The notes under the pieces: model-generated
The model's input: only the letters and a program-made list of their open reading frames with translations
Databases searched by the model: none
What the model was told of the DNA's origin: nothing
Part shown: in pieces, positions 15,569-24,430 of the stretch
Numbering within the stretch: position 1 is the first letter of the stretch
Layout: each line of letters starts with the position of its first letter
Source of the DNA: an uncultured Agathobacter sp.
GTDB taxonomy: Bacteria > Bacillota > Clostridia > Lachnospirales > Lachnospiraceae
Assembly: GCA_934359755.1 (NCBI GenBank)
Contig: CAKRLV010000003.1
Coordinates: forward strand, 1-64,000
Direction: 5' to 3'
DNA length: 64,000 nt
Made by a program: the position numbers and the translations under genes

Positions 15569-16168
15569 ATGGAACAAAAAAATACAATGAAACTCAATGG
15601 AAAAGATTATATGAACATTGGAATATTTACAGCGATTAATCTTGTTATTTCTATTGCTGTAGCATGTACAATAGGAATGATTCCAATGGGATTTGTTCTG
15701 CTGTCAGTGATTTCACCTTTTGCAATAGGAATACCTACTATGCTGTTTTACACCAAAATAAAAAAGCCGGGAATGATCATGATTTATACTATGATTAATG
15801 GTGTAGTGATGATACTGACAGGCATGGGACCGGGTGCTTTGGTGGTTGGAATGATATTTAGTTTTTTTGCAGAATTAATACTTAAGGCCAGCGGATACAA
15901 AAGCAGCAGAATGTGCGTGATAGCATACGGAGTTGCATCTATAGCAACAGCAAGTAATTATATACAGTGGCTTTTTGCAAGTGAGGAATGGTTAACCCAG
16001 AAAGCCAGCGGGTATGGCAAAGAGTATGTTATGACAGTTAATGGATATTTTCAGCATACATGGGTATTTCCAGGCATAATATTATTATCATTTTTAGGCG
16101 GAATACTCGGAGGTGTGCTTGGAAGACATGTACTCAAAAAGCATTTTGAAAGAAGCAGCCTGGTATAA
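15569..16168 (+). CDS. MptD-family ECF transporter substrate-binding (S) component
   Basis: 199 residues, about six membrane helices: DYMNIGIFTAINLVISIAVA, MGFVLLSVISPFAIGIPTMLFY, and a conserved centre GVVMILTGMGPGALVVGMI. This matches the MptD/Trep_Strep (TIGR02185) S-component type. S components bind one small ligand and dock on the EcfT-EcfA motor. AGAAGGAG lies before the ATG. The ligand is not known for this protein; the iron-box promoter points to a metal chelate. It overlaps the next gene by 41 bases. Confidence 0.8.
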   Translation: MEQKNTMKLNGKDYMNIGIFTAINLVISIAVACTIGMIPMGFVLLSVISPFAIGIPTMLFYTKIKKPGMIMIYTMINGVVMILTGMGPGALVVGMIFSFFAELILKASGYKSSRMCVIAYGVASIATASNYIQWLFASEEWLTQKASGYGKEYVMTVNGYFQHTWVFPGIILLSFLGGILGGVLGRHVLKKHFERSSLV

Positions 16169-16871
16169 TGCAGTGGAAAGAAGAAAGCTGGATCCCCGTA
16201 CTAAAATATCAGCGTGTTTGGTAGTGTCAGTTATACTTTTAACTGGTGGGTATAGTTTAGCCGGAGAGATATTAAAATACATACTGGCAGTTATACCTTT
16301 TATCGCACTGCTCTTTTTAAAGGACTATAAGAAATCCCTGGTATATGGCGTGATATATTTAATCTGCTGTATATTGCCAGAGTTAATGTTGGACAATGCT
16401 CCATTATTTGTGAATCTGTTTTTTACAGGAATTGTTGCTTTTTTCACGAAAATATCGCCAAGTGGAATGCTTATGTATCTTGTATTTAGAACAACTTCTG
16501 TGAGAGAGTTTGTGGCAGCTATGGACAGGATGCATGTACCAAGAAGTTTTGTAGCACCAGTATCTGCAATGTTTCGTTTGTTTCCTACAATAATAGAAGA
16601 ATATCATTGTGTATCCGATGCTATGAAATTGAGAGATATTGGGTCAGTCAGAAAGCCGATGGAGATGCTTGAATACAGAATGGTACCGTTTATTGTAAGT
16701 GTTGTAACAATAGGTAATGATTTGTCAGCAACAGTCCTGACTAAAGGAATTGATGCCCCATATAAGAGAACAAATCTGTGTAAAATTGGATTTACATTTA
16801 GAGATAATATAGTCTTTTTACTATTGGCTATAATATTTTTGATACATGTTTATATAACATACTTGAAGTAA
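16128..16871 (+). CDS. ECF transporter transmembrane (T) component
   Basis: About 247 residues of the CbiQ/EcfT family. It has membrane helices around residues 25-110 and 200-247 and the coupling-helix region in which EcfT proteins carry short Ala-Arg-Gly-like motifs, here MKLRDIGSVRKP and VLTKGID. Such proteins join the S component to the ATPases. The start at 16128 has GGAGGTG 11 bases upstream; a GTG at 16113 is in frame but lies on that site. No EcfA ATPase follows, so the shared ATPase pair must come from elsewhere in the genome. Confidence 0.82.
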   Translation: MYSKSILKEAAWYNAVERRKLDPRTKISACLVVSVILLTGGYSLAGEILKYILAVIPFIALLFLKDYKKSLVYGVIYLICCILPELMLDNAPLFVNLFFTGIVAFFTKISPSGMLMYLVFRTTSVREFVAAMDRMHVPRSFVAPVSAMFRLFPTIIEEYHCVSDAMKLRDIGSVRKPMEMLEYRMVPFIVSVVTIGNDLSATVLTKGIDAPYKRTNLCKIGFTFRDNIVFLLLAIIFLIHVYITYLK

Positions 16872-16878
16872 CATGTGT

Positions 16879-16915
16879 AAGCCCCTGTGCAATCGAGCCA
16901 GGGGCTTGTATTTTT
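16879..16915 (+). terminator. Terminator of the ECF operon
   Basis: AAGCCCCTG pairs with CAGGGGCTT around an 11-base loop and is followed by GTATTTTT. Confidence 0.9.
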
Positions 16916-17004
16916 GCTATGGGAAAGCTGGGGGAAAATATATTGAATTATATGAGATTATAGTATATTATATAGTTTCGTACCGATATGGAGGAACTTT
17001 ATAA

Positions 17005-18360
17005 ATGAAAGATCTTACAAAAGGAAAACCATCCACACTTATTATAGGATTTGCCATTCCGATTTTTCTGGCAAATCTGCTACAGCTTACTTATAGTATA
17101 GTAGATACTAGAATAGTTGGGTCATTTCTTGGTGAAAATACTCTTGCAGCAGTAGGGGCAACGACTACGCTAAGCAATCTTATGATTGGTTTTTTGATGG
17201 GGCTTACAAATGGTTTTGCGATAATAACTGCACAGAAATTCGGTGCAAAAGATGAGACTGGAGTACGCAGGTCATTTGCCATGTCACTGAGACTTGGAGC
17301 GATAATTGCCATTGCAATTACAGTGCTTTGTCTTGTGTTTTTGAAACCAATTCTTATATTTTTGAATATATCAGATCCATTGATGAAGAAGGCATCACAG
17401 TATATTTTCATAATAATAGCAGGACTTCTTGCGACATTTTTATATGATGTATGTGCAGCGGCACTAAGAGCACTTGGAGATACAGTTACGCCGCTTGTTA
17501 TTTTATTTATATCAGTATGCCTGAATATTGTAGGTGATATCTTCTTTGTTGTGGTGCTAAAAGCGGGTGTACGCGGTGCAGCTATTGCGACAGTGCTTGC
17601 GCAGCTGATTGCATTTGCAATATGCTGGATATACATGGTCAGAAAATACGAAATCCTAAGAATTGGCAGGGAAGATTTCTTTGCAAAGGATAGTGTGATG
17701 CAGAAAAATATGCTCAGCGCAGGAATGTCCATGGGATTTATGAGTTCCCTTGTGAATATAGGTTCGCTCACATTACAGACAGCTATAAACAAGCTTGGAC
17801 AGGATATAATTGTTGCACATACAGCAGCGAGGAAAATATCAGAGATTTTTATGGTTATGTTTACTGTATTCGGGCAGACTATGGCGACATACTGCGGACA
17901 GAATATCGGTGCAGGCGAAGTAAAAAGAGTAAAAAAAGGAATAAGACTTTCCATTTTTTATACATGCATATGGTGTACATTGGCGCTTATTGCAAGCTAT
18001 GCGATTGGACCATGGCTTGTACATCTTGTCACAGGAAGTGATAATGAGGTTGTTATTAAGAATGCTACTGATTATCTTAAGTTTGACACTTTGTTTTACT
18101 ATGTGACAGCGGTAATCTGCATTGTGAGGAATGCGATGCAGGGGCTTGGAGAACAGATAACACCGCTTGTATCAAGTTCACTTGAGATGATTGGTAAAAT
18201 TGTTATAGCATATACACTGGTTCCGATGCTTGGGTATGCGGGCGTAATTGTTGCGGAACCGCTTGTATGGTTTATTATGGTCATTCCGCTTATTGTGAAG
18301 ATATTCAGGATGCCAGTGCTTAAGGAAATAAAAGAAAGAGAGAAAAATATTGAAGTTTAA
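17005..18360 (+). CDS. MATE-family multidrug efflux transporter
   Basis: 451 residues with 12 predicted membrane helices in two MatE halves. The start KGKPSTLIIGFAIPIFLANLLQ and the segment GTNTLAAVGATTTLSN-like (here GENTLAAVGATTTLSN) are typical, as is the second-half pattern NALGQDIIVAH-like (NKLGQDIIVAH). Such pumps export cationic drugs or metabolites using Na+ or H+. GGAGG is well placed before the ATG. The substrate is not predictable. The stop overlaps the helicase start by 11 bases. Confidence 0.9.
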   Translation: MKDLTKGKPSTLIIGFAIPIFLANLLQLTYSIVDTRIVGSFLGENTLAAVGATTTLSNLMIGFLMGLTNGFAIITAQKFGAKDETGVRRSFAMSLRLGAIIAIAITVLCLVFLKPILIFLNISDPLMKKASQYIFIIIAGLLATFLYDVCAAALRALGDTVTPLVILFISVCLNIVGDIFFVVVLKAGVRGAAIATVLAQLIAFAICWIYMVRKYEILRIGREDFFAKDSVMQKNMLSAGMSMGFMSSLVNIGSLTLQTAINKLGQDIIVAHTAARKISEIFMVMFTVFGQTMATYCGQNIGAGEVKRVKKGIRLSIFYTCIWCTLALIASYAIGPWLVHLVTGSDNEVVIKNATDYLKFDTLFYYVTAVICIVRNAMQGLGEQITPLVSSSLEMIGKIVIAYTLVPMLGYAGVIVAEPLVWFIMVIPLIVKIFRMPVLKEIKEREKNIEV

Positions 18361-19762
18361 AGAATTTGGAATTAAAAAAGATATACTAAATGCAGTGCGT
18401 AAAGCAGGATATGAGGAGGCAACACCAATACAGGAAAAGGCCATCCCTGTAATTATGGAAGGACATGATGTTGTAGGACTGGCACAGACTGGAACTGGTA
18501 AGACAGCAGCATTTGCGCTGCCTTTGCTTAACAATATTGAATATCGTAAAAAGAAACGGATAAGGGCACTTATTCTTGCCCCAACCAGAGAACTTGCTAT
18601 CCAGATTTTTGATAACTTCAAGAAATATGGACGATACATGGATCTTCGTGTGGTATGTCTCTACGGTGGTTCAAATAAAGGAAGGCAGATTTCGCAGCTT
18701 AAAGCGGGCGCAGATATTGTAGTTGCAACACCAGGAAGATTATTAGATTTATATAGTGACAACAGACTTAAATTTGAGAGCGTTGAGTATTTTGTGTTAG
18801 ATGAGGCTGACCGAATGCTTGATATGGGATTTATTCCTGATATAAGAAAAATAAATGAACTTATTCCAGAGGGCAGACAGATGATTATGTTCTCAGCAAC
18901 TATGGATAAAGCGGTTGAGGAACTGGCGAACCAGCTTCTTAAGGAGCCAGTGCGTATTCAGATTGATGCACAGAACAATGCAGCAGATACTGTAGAACAG
19001 CATCTTATTTTTACAAATGGAGAAGACAAGGATAAGATACTTACAGAGTTCTTAAAGCGCGAGGTCGGAAGTGCTGAAAATCAAAAGCTTCCACGCAAGG
19101 AGCGCAAAAATGCCATAGTATTTACCCGTACCAAGAAGGGAGCGGACAGACTAGACAGAGCACTTAGAAAAAGTGGATTGCAGTCGGTGTCTATTCATGG
19201 TGATAAGACGCAGGGACAGCGAAAGGATGCGCTTGACCGCTTCAGAACAGGACAGATTCAGATTCTTGTTGCAACTGACGTTGCAGCCAGAGGTCTTGAT
19301 ATTCCTAATCTGAATTATGTATTTAATTATGATCTGCCAGATGAAGCTGATAATTATATACATAGAATTGGAAGAACTGGACGTGCGGGTGAAAGCGGAC
19401 TTGCCTATACACTTTGCTGTGAGGATGAGCTTCCGAGATTATATGATGTAGAAAGATTGCTTGGAAATGAAATTCCAGAGATGAATACACAGTGGTCGGT
19501 TGAACTTGTAAGACATAAAAGAGGCGTAGACAGGCGAAATTCATGGAATGGAAGAAGAAATTCCAGAAATTCACGTTCTAGAAATTCACGTTCGGGAAAT
19601 TCGCGCCTGGGAACTTCAAGGGACGGATATAAGTCGGGAAATAATAAAGATTCAAGAAACAGGAATAAAAACGAAGGAAACAAGCATAGAAATTATGGAA
19701 AGGCAAAGAATAATAGAGCAGGCGGTTATAATAAAACTGACATGAGAGAATTAAGAAAATAA
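18350..19762 (+). CDS. DEAD-box RNA helicase (RhlE/CshA group)
   Basis: 470 residues. All core motifs are present in order: Q motif (ATPIQEKAIP), AQTGTGKT, PTRELA, TPGRLL, DEADRMLDMGF, SATMD, then the second RecA domain with ARGLDIP and HRIGRTGRAGE. The last ~80 residues are a basic low-complexity RNA-binding tail rich in Arg, Asn and Ser (RNSRSRNSRSGNSR). It unwinds short RNA duplexes, perhaps in ribosome assembly or cold growth. The start is TTG at 18350, inside the end of the MATE gene, with AGAGAG upstream. No later ATG keeps the Q motif. Confidence 0.94.
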   Translation: MKFKEFGIKKDILNAVRKAGYEEATPIQEKAIPVIMEGHDVVGLAQTGTGKTAAFALPLLNNIEYRKKKRIRALILAPTRELAIQIFDNFKKYGRYMDLRVVCLYGGSNKGRQISQLKAGADIVVATPGRLLDLYSDNRLKFESVEYFVLDEADRMLDMGFIPDIRKINELIPEGRQMIMFSATMDKAVEELANQLLKEPVRIQIDAQNNAADTVEQHLIFTNGEDKDKILTEFLKREVGSAENQKLPRKERKNAIVFTRTKKGADRLDRALRKSGLQSVSIHGDKTQGQRKDALDRFRTGQIQILVATDVAARGLDIPNLNYVFNYDLPDEADNYIHRIGRTGRAGESGLAYTLCCEDELPRLYDVERLLGNEIPEMNTQWSVELVRHKRGVDRRNSWNGRRNSRNSRSRNSRSGNSRLGTSRDGYKSGNNKDSRNRNKNEGNKHRNYGKAKNNRAGGYNKTDMRELRK

Positions 19763-19914
19763 TTGTTAAGGTAAAGATAAGAAAATTTTATATTTATTTT
19801 CGTTTTCTTATAATAAGAATGTAGTAAAATAGTCTAAAAGTTAGTAATTATTTTGGGGAGAACTAAGTAGTTACAGAGGTTATAAATTTACAGACTAAAA
19901 GAGGTAGCATCCTT

Positions 19915-22344
19915 ATGGAAGACATTAAGACAAACCAGACAATCGTTTCAAATCAGAAAGGCCCTTCAATTCGTGGACTGACTCAGGAAGAGGTAGTTGC
20001 GCGAATTGAACAGGGACTGACAAATAATACAGACATATCTACGGACAAGACTACAAGAGAAATAATTTTATCAAATACACTTACGTATTTTAACCTTATA
20101 TTTCTAGTTATTTCGGTACTTCTCATTCTTGTAGGATCGTTTAGAAATCTCACATTTTTACCAATTATTATAGGCAATACGCTCATCGGTATAGTTCAGG
20201 AATTGCGCGCTAAGAAGACTTTAGAGAAAATGAGCCTGCTCAATGCACCACATGCTGATGTATTAAGAGATGGCATGTTGCAGCAGATTCCTTCGGAAGA
20301 ACTTGTAAAAGATGACGTAATTCTTCTTACAGCAGGTAAGCAGATATGTGCCGATGCAGTTGTAATAGATGGAAGTATACAGGTGAACGAATCACTGCTT
20401 ACAGGTGAGGCAGATGAGGTCGAGAAGACAAGTGGAAGTACGCTTATGTCGGGCAGTTTCGTGGTATCTGGACAGTGCTATGCAAGACTTACTAAAGTTG
20501 GTAATGAATCATATATTTCAAAGCTTAGCCTGGAAGCTAAGGCTATGGGAAGTGGCGAGCAGTCAGAGATGATACGCTCTATCAATCTCATTGTAAAGTG
20601 GATTGGTATTGTTATTATTCCAATAGGTATAATTCTTTTCTGGCAGAGTCATTATATAAACGCGGATTCAATCAGCAAGAGTGTTACATCAATGGTTGCA
20701 GCAATCATCGGCATGATTCCAGAGGGACTTTATCTGCTGACGACAGTTGCACTTGCACTTAGTACGATGAATCTCGCCAAAAGAAAAGTTCTTTTACATG
20801 ATATGAAAAGCATAGAGACACTTGCCCGGGTTGATGTACTCTGCGTCGATAAAACAGGAACTATCACAGAGCCTGATATGAGCGTGAAAGATGTTTTCTT
20901 ATGCAAGGACGAACAAAATCCGCTTCATACGGTAGACGAATTAAAATATGTATTGCTTGATTATGTCAATGCATCACAGGATAATAATGCAACTATGGTG
21001 GCATTAAAGAAATATTCAAAGCAGCAGGAAAAGAGAGTTGTATCACAGAGAACGATTCTTGACCAGCTGGCTTTTTCGTCCAGTCTCAAATATGGAAGTG
21101 TTACATTTTCTGATGGTATTTATCTGCTTGGTGCGCCAGAGTTTATTCTAAGAGATGAATTTTCTGTGATGGAAGAGCAGATTGCACCATATACGGCAAG
21201 TGGAGACAGAGTACTCCTCTTTGCAAAATATACAGGAGACAGTATTTCGGAGGGGCTTACAGACAAAGTGATTCCACTTGGTTTTGTGGCACTTGCTAAT
21301 CCAATCCGTGAGAATGCTGTTAAGACATTTGAGTATTTTAAGAGTCAGAAAGTTGCGATTAAAGTTATATCGGGTGATAATCCTAAGACGGTATCAAAGA
21401 TTGCAATCTCTGCGGGAATTGAGAATGCAGAAAAATATATAGATGCTGCAACCCTTGACAGTGATGAGAAGATAAAAGATGCTGTCCGCAATTACACAGT
21501 ATTTGGACGAGTGACGCCAAAGCAGAAGCAGAAATTTGTACAGGCATTGCAGGAGGATGGACATACTGTTGCGATGACAGGAGATGGTGTCAACGATATT
21601 CTTGCCATGAAGGACGCCGATTGTAGTGTTGCCATGGCATCAGGAAGTGAAGCGGCAGCACAGGCGGCACAGGTTGTATTGCTTGACTCTGATTTCGAGC
21701 ATATGCCTGATGTAGTGTATGAAGGAAGACGTGTGGTAAATAACGTACAGCGTTCAGCAAGCCTGTTTCTTGTCAAGAATATATTCTCGCTGCTGATGTC
21801 ACTGTTCTCGGTTATTTTCATGATTACTTATCCGCTTGAACCGGCACAAATATCTCTTCTTAGTATGTTTACAATCGGTGCACCAGGATTTCTTCTTGCA
21901 CTTGAGCCGAATAAAGACAGGATCAAGGGACATTTCCTTACCAACGTCATGCTAAAAGCATTGCCTGGTGGAGTGACTGATGTACTTGCGGTGGCAGCGC
22001 TTGTTGTATGTGGTGATGTATTTTCACTTCCGGAAGATAGCATTGGAACAATCGCTACGATGGTTCTTACAGTTGTCGGATTCATGATTCTGTTTAAGAT
22101 AAGTGAGCCGCTTAATAAGATGAAGTATGGAGTAATTGCACTCAATGTTGTTGGATTTATATTCTGTGGATTTTTCCTTAAGGAGCTGTTTGCACTTTCG
22201 GATTTGTCTAATATCTGTGTTTTGATGATGGTAGTATTTGGATTTGCAGCAGAATCACTGTTCCGCTATTTGACATTACTGGTTGAAAAGCTACAGGAAT
22301 ATCACAGACATTGTGCAGAGAAAAAGTTGCAGAAAAATAATTGA
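19915..22344 (+). CDS. Cation-transporting P-type ATPase (CtpE-like group)
   Basis: 809 residues. Motifs are the actuator LTGEADEVEK, a PEGLYLL turn in the fourth membrane helix, DKTGTITEPD with the phosphorylated Asp near residue 312, and the hinge TGDGVNDILAMKDADCSVAM. The PEGL motif and the ILAMKDADCS hinge resemble the CtpE/YoaB type linked to calcium in actinobacteria; the ion here is inference. No N-terminal metal-binding Cys-x-x-Cys domain is present, which argues against copper or zinc. AGAGGT precedes the ATG. The C-terminal region adds four membrane helices. Confidence 0.9.
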   Translation: MEDIKTNQTIVSNQKGPSIRGLTQEEVVARIEQGLTNNTDISTDKTTREIILSNTLTYFNLIFLVISVLLILVGSFRNLTFLPIIIGNTLIGIVQELRAKKTLEKMSLLNAPHADVLRDGMLQQIPSEELVKDDVILLTAGKQICADAVVIDGSIQVNESLLTGEADEVEKTSGSTLMSGSFVVSGQCYARLTKVGNESYISKLSLEAKAMGSGEQSEMIRSINLIVKWIGIVIIPIGIILFWQSHYINADSISKSVTSMVAAIIGMIPEGLYLLTTVALALSTMNLAKRKVLLHDMKSIETLARVDVLCVDKTGTITEPDMSVKDVFLCKDEQNPLHTVDELKYVLLDYVNASQDNNATMVALKKYSKQQEKRVVSQRTILDQLAFSSSLKYGSVTFSDGIYLLGAPEFILRDEFSVMEEQIAPYTASGDRVLLFAKYTGDSISEGLTDKVIPLGFVALANPIRENAVKTFEYFKSQKVAIKVISGDNPKTVSKIAISAGIENAEKYIDAATLDSDEKIKDAVRNYTVFGRVTPKQKQKFVQALQEDGHTVAMTGDGVNDILAMKDADCSVAMASGSEAAAQAAQVVLLDSDFEHMPDVVYEGRRVVNNVQRSASLFLVKNIFSLLMSLFSVIFMITYPLEPAQISLLSMFTIGAPGFLLALEPNKDRIKGHFLTNVMLKALPGGVTDVLAVAALVVCGDVFSLPEDSIGTIATMVLTVVGFMILFKISEPLNKMKYGVIALNVVGFIFCGFFLKELFALSDLSNICVLMMVVFGFAAESLFRYLTLLVEKLQEYHRHCAEKKLQKNN

Positions 22345-22448
22345 TTATATCTCAGACAAAGGTATACGCTTTGCAGGAATCGGCATGAAACAAATGAATC
22401 CTGGGAGGATGAATAAAATTAAAGAAAATGAAATAATGAGGAAATGTA

Positions 22449-22907
22449 ATGAAAATGGTAAAAAAAGTGATGATATGTATGGCACTTGTTTGTATAGCTG
22501 TATGTTGTGGATGTAGTAAGAATGTAGATGAAAAGACTCAGTCAAAGGATAAAACAGCTGATGGCGGCATAAGAAAAATCATAGTTACATATGAGGAGGA
22601 TGTTGATACCCAGATTGAGTATTCAATAGATGTTGAGAACAATAAGAGGACAATATCCACAATTGGAGAGACTTTGACAGAGAAAGAGGATGATTATAGT
22701 AATTCTGACAAACTGGTTGAGTTTGTTGAGAAGAATGTTGTTACATCAGATTTCACAGAAGATAAAAAAGATGAGCAATCAGATGATGAAAAGGTACTAT
22801 GGTCAGTGAAAATAAGTTATAATAGTGGAGAGGATATGTTTGTCCAGAAGGGGTATGTGAAATATCCAGATTATTGGGATGACTTAATCCAGCTGATAAA
22901 ATTATAG
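22449..22907 (+). CDS. Predicted small lipoprotein, unknown function
   Basis: 152 residues: a charged start (MKMVKK), a hydrophobic stretch and a cysteine cluster AVCCGCSK that could serve as lipobox, then an acidic, Lys/Asp/Glu-rich soluble domain. This suggests anchoring to the outer face of the membrane. The soluble part has alternating strands such as KIIVTYEEDVDTQIEYSIDV but matches no family I recognise. GAGGA lies eight bases before the ATG. It follows the ATPase by about 100 bases and precedes the large palindrome. Confidence 0.65.
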   Translation: MKMVKKVMICMALVCIAVCCGCSKNVDEKTQSKDKTADGGIRKIIVTYEEDVDTQIEYSIDVENNKRTISTIGETLTEKEDDYSNSDKLVEFVEKNVVTSDFTEDKKDEQSDDEKVLWSVKISYNSGEDMFVQKGYVKYPDYWDDLIQLIKL

Positions 22908-22920
22908 ATTGATGAATAAA

Positions 22921-23080
22921 TGTGCTCTCGGAATTTACTAATCGAAGAATTCTGAGATAGATTTTCGATATACAATGACATTTTCGCAGTGCGTACACGG
23001 TGTGTACGACGAGAAAATGGAAGCAGTATATAGAAAATATAGCCAGAATGACTCGATTTGTGTAGATTCCGAGAGTACAT
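22921..23080. repeat. 160-bp near-complete palindrome (long hairpin)
   Basis: The two halves are imperfect reverse complements over nearly 80 bases around the centre at about 23000. Anchors include CTCTCGGAAT (22925) with ATTCCGAGAG (23066), ATTTTCGATATAC with GTATATAGAAAAT (one mismatch), CATTTTC (22979) with GAAAATG (23013), and the tip GTACAC-GGT-GTGTAC. No coding capacity was seen. It could be a foldback MITE or a long structured RNA in the capA leader. Confidence 0.75.
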
Positions 23081-23103
23081 AATAAGTGTATGGGAGGAAA
23101 TAC

Positions 23104-24141
23104 ATGAAGAAAAAAGGAATATGTGCACTTGCAGTCTGTCTGGCAATAAGTCTGGCAATACCAGCGAATGTATATGCTGCAAAGAAAAATGATACTGCCA
23201 CGAAGAAGGAGACGGTTAAAACTGTAACAATAAGCGCGGCGGGAGATTGTACACTCGGTGTTGATTCGAGATACAATAACAAATTCAACGAGTACTATAA
23301 AAGCCATGACAATAAGTACTTTTTAAAAAATGTCAAGTCGGTTTTCGAGAAAGATGACATAACTATTGTTAATTTTGAGGGAACACTTACTACATCAAAT
23401 AACAGGGCGCAGAAGACATTTACATTCAAAGGTCCTGCCAAATATACGGGAATCTTAAAGGCTGGTTCTGTAGAGGTTGTAAATCTTGCAAATAATCATA
23501 CGATGGATTTTGGAGAGCAGGGCTTTAAGGATACAAAGGCTGCACTTAAAAAAGCTGGTATAGCATATTCGTATGGCACAAATATTGCATACAAGACTGT
23601 TGATGGCGTAAAAGTTGCATTTTTAGGATTTAATGAAATCGGAGTGCTTACGAAAAAGGATGTAAAGACAGCAATTGATAAGGCAAAAAAGGCGGATGCT
23701 GATATAATAATTACAAGTTTTCACTGGGGGATAGAGAGGGATTATTACCCGAATGACACCCAGAAGAAACTTGCGCACTATGCAATCGACCAGGGGGCAT
23801 CGCTAGTTATAGGACATCATCCTCATGTATTGCAGGGGATAGAGAAGTATGATGGAAAGTATATCCTATACAGTCTTGGCAATTTCTGCTTCGGAGGAAA
23901 CAGCAATCCGTCCGACAAGGATACCATGATTTTCCAGCAGACATTTTACATAAAGGATGGAAAGCAAACATCTAAAAATGACGCAAAGGTATACCCTTGC
24001 TCACTGTCAGGATCATCAAGCACGAATACATTCCAGCCTAAGATATTAAAGGGCGACGAGAGAATCCGTGTTATAAAGAAGCTGAATAAGTTCAGCAAGG
24101 GCATGAATACGCGAATCAATTCAAAGGGAATCCTTAGATAA
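23104..24141 (+). CDS. CapA-family secreted phosphoesterase-like protein
   Basis: 345 residues. A signal peptide (MKKKGICALAVCLAISLAIP) is followed by a CapA/PGA-synthesis domain of the metallophosphoesterase fold. Metal-ligand motifs are visible: AGDCTLG, NFEGTL, NLANNHTMDFGEQG, SFHWG, GHHPHVLQG and SLGNFCFGG. Family members act at the cell surface in poly-gamma-glutamate or related polymer metabolism; the substrate here is unknown and no pgsBC genes are near. GGGAGG lies before the ATG at 23104. The gene stands alone behind a 160-bp palindrome that may form its leader. Confidence 0.88.
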   Translation: MKKKGICALAVCLAISLAIPANVYAAKKNDTATKKETVKTVTISAAGDCTLGVDSRYNNKFNEYYKSHDNKYFLKNVKSVFEKDDITIVNFEGTLTTSNNRAQKTFTFKGPAKYTGILKAGSVEVVNLANNHTMDFGEQGFKDTKAALKKAGIAYSYGTNIAYKTVDGVKVAFLGFNEIGVLTKKDVKTAIDKAKKADADIIITSFHWGIERDYYPNDTQKKLAHYAIDQGASLVIGHHPHVLQGIEKYDGKYILYSLGNFCFGGNSNPSDKDTMIFQQTFYIKDGKQTSKNDAKVYPCSLSGSSSTNTFQPKILKGDERIRVIKKLNKFSKGMNTRINSKGILR

Positions 24142-24266
24142 CGAATTGCGGTATTTTCAAGCATTCTTTTTGCTGTGGACAGACGTATTCCGAGTATATA
24201 TTGGAGCGGAGTCTGACCGGTATATTCCTTGAAATGCCTATAGAACAGGCTGGTAAGTATTACGGC
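24142..24266 (-). pseudogene. Relic of an AraC-family regulator, C-terminal part
   Basis: Reading leftward gives SLFYRHFKEYTGQTPLQYILG and RLSTAKRMLENTAI, the unmistakable second helix-turn-helix of AraC proteins. No start, no first motif and no proper end remain; the reading continues into the end of capA. It is a decayed fragment. Confidence 0.75.
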
Positions 24267-24362
24267 GGATGCTCATGGGATAATCAGGCATTTTTCGATT
24301 TCGAAGGACATCCACTTGATTCACTCAATGTATTCAAATACATAAAAGAGGGTAAGCAATAA
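24231..24362 (+). pseudogene. Relic of a GH53 endo-beta-1,4-galactanase, C-terminal end
   Basis: The frame encodes KYYGGCSWDNQAFFDFEGHP and SLNVFKYIKEGKQ before TAA (24360-24362), which matches the C-terminal end of GH53 galactanases (ganA). There is no start or catalytic region. With the adjacent AraC relic it looks like the remains of a deleted galactan-use locus. Confidence 0.72.
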
Positions 24363-24392
24363 ATTAAATCAGCCACAACAGATAAAATTATA

Positions 24393-24430
24393 AAAGAGCG
24401 GAACTGTGTGTTTGCAGTTCCGCTCTTTCT
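24393..24430. terminator. Bidirectional terminator
   Basis: AAAGAGCGGAACTG pairs with CAGTTCCGCTCTTT around an eight-base loop. T-runs follow on one strand and A-runs precede, so it can stop transcription in both directions, including the leftward DUF4190 gene. Confidence 0.9.

Noticed and set aside
17091..17954. Leftward frame of 287 codons opposite the MATE gene.
   Set aside because: Arises from codon bias of the hydrophobic MATE protein and lacks start signals.
22753..23307. Leftward frame of 184 codons across the large palindrome.
   Set aside because: It covers the end of the lipoprotein gene and the start of capA on the opposite strand and has low-quality composition. The palindrome is better explained as non-coding.
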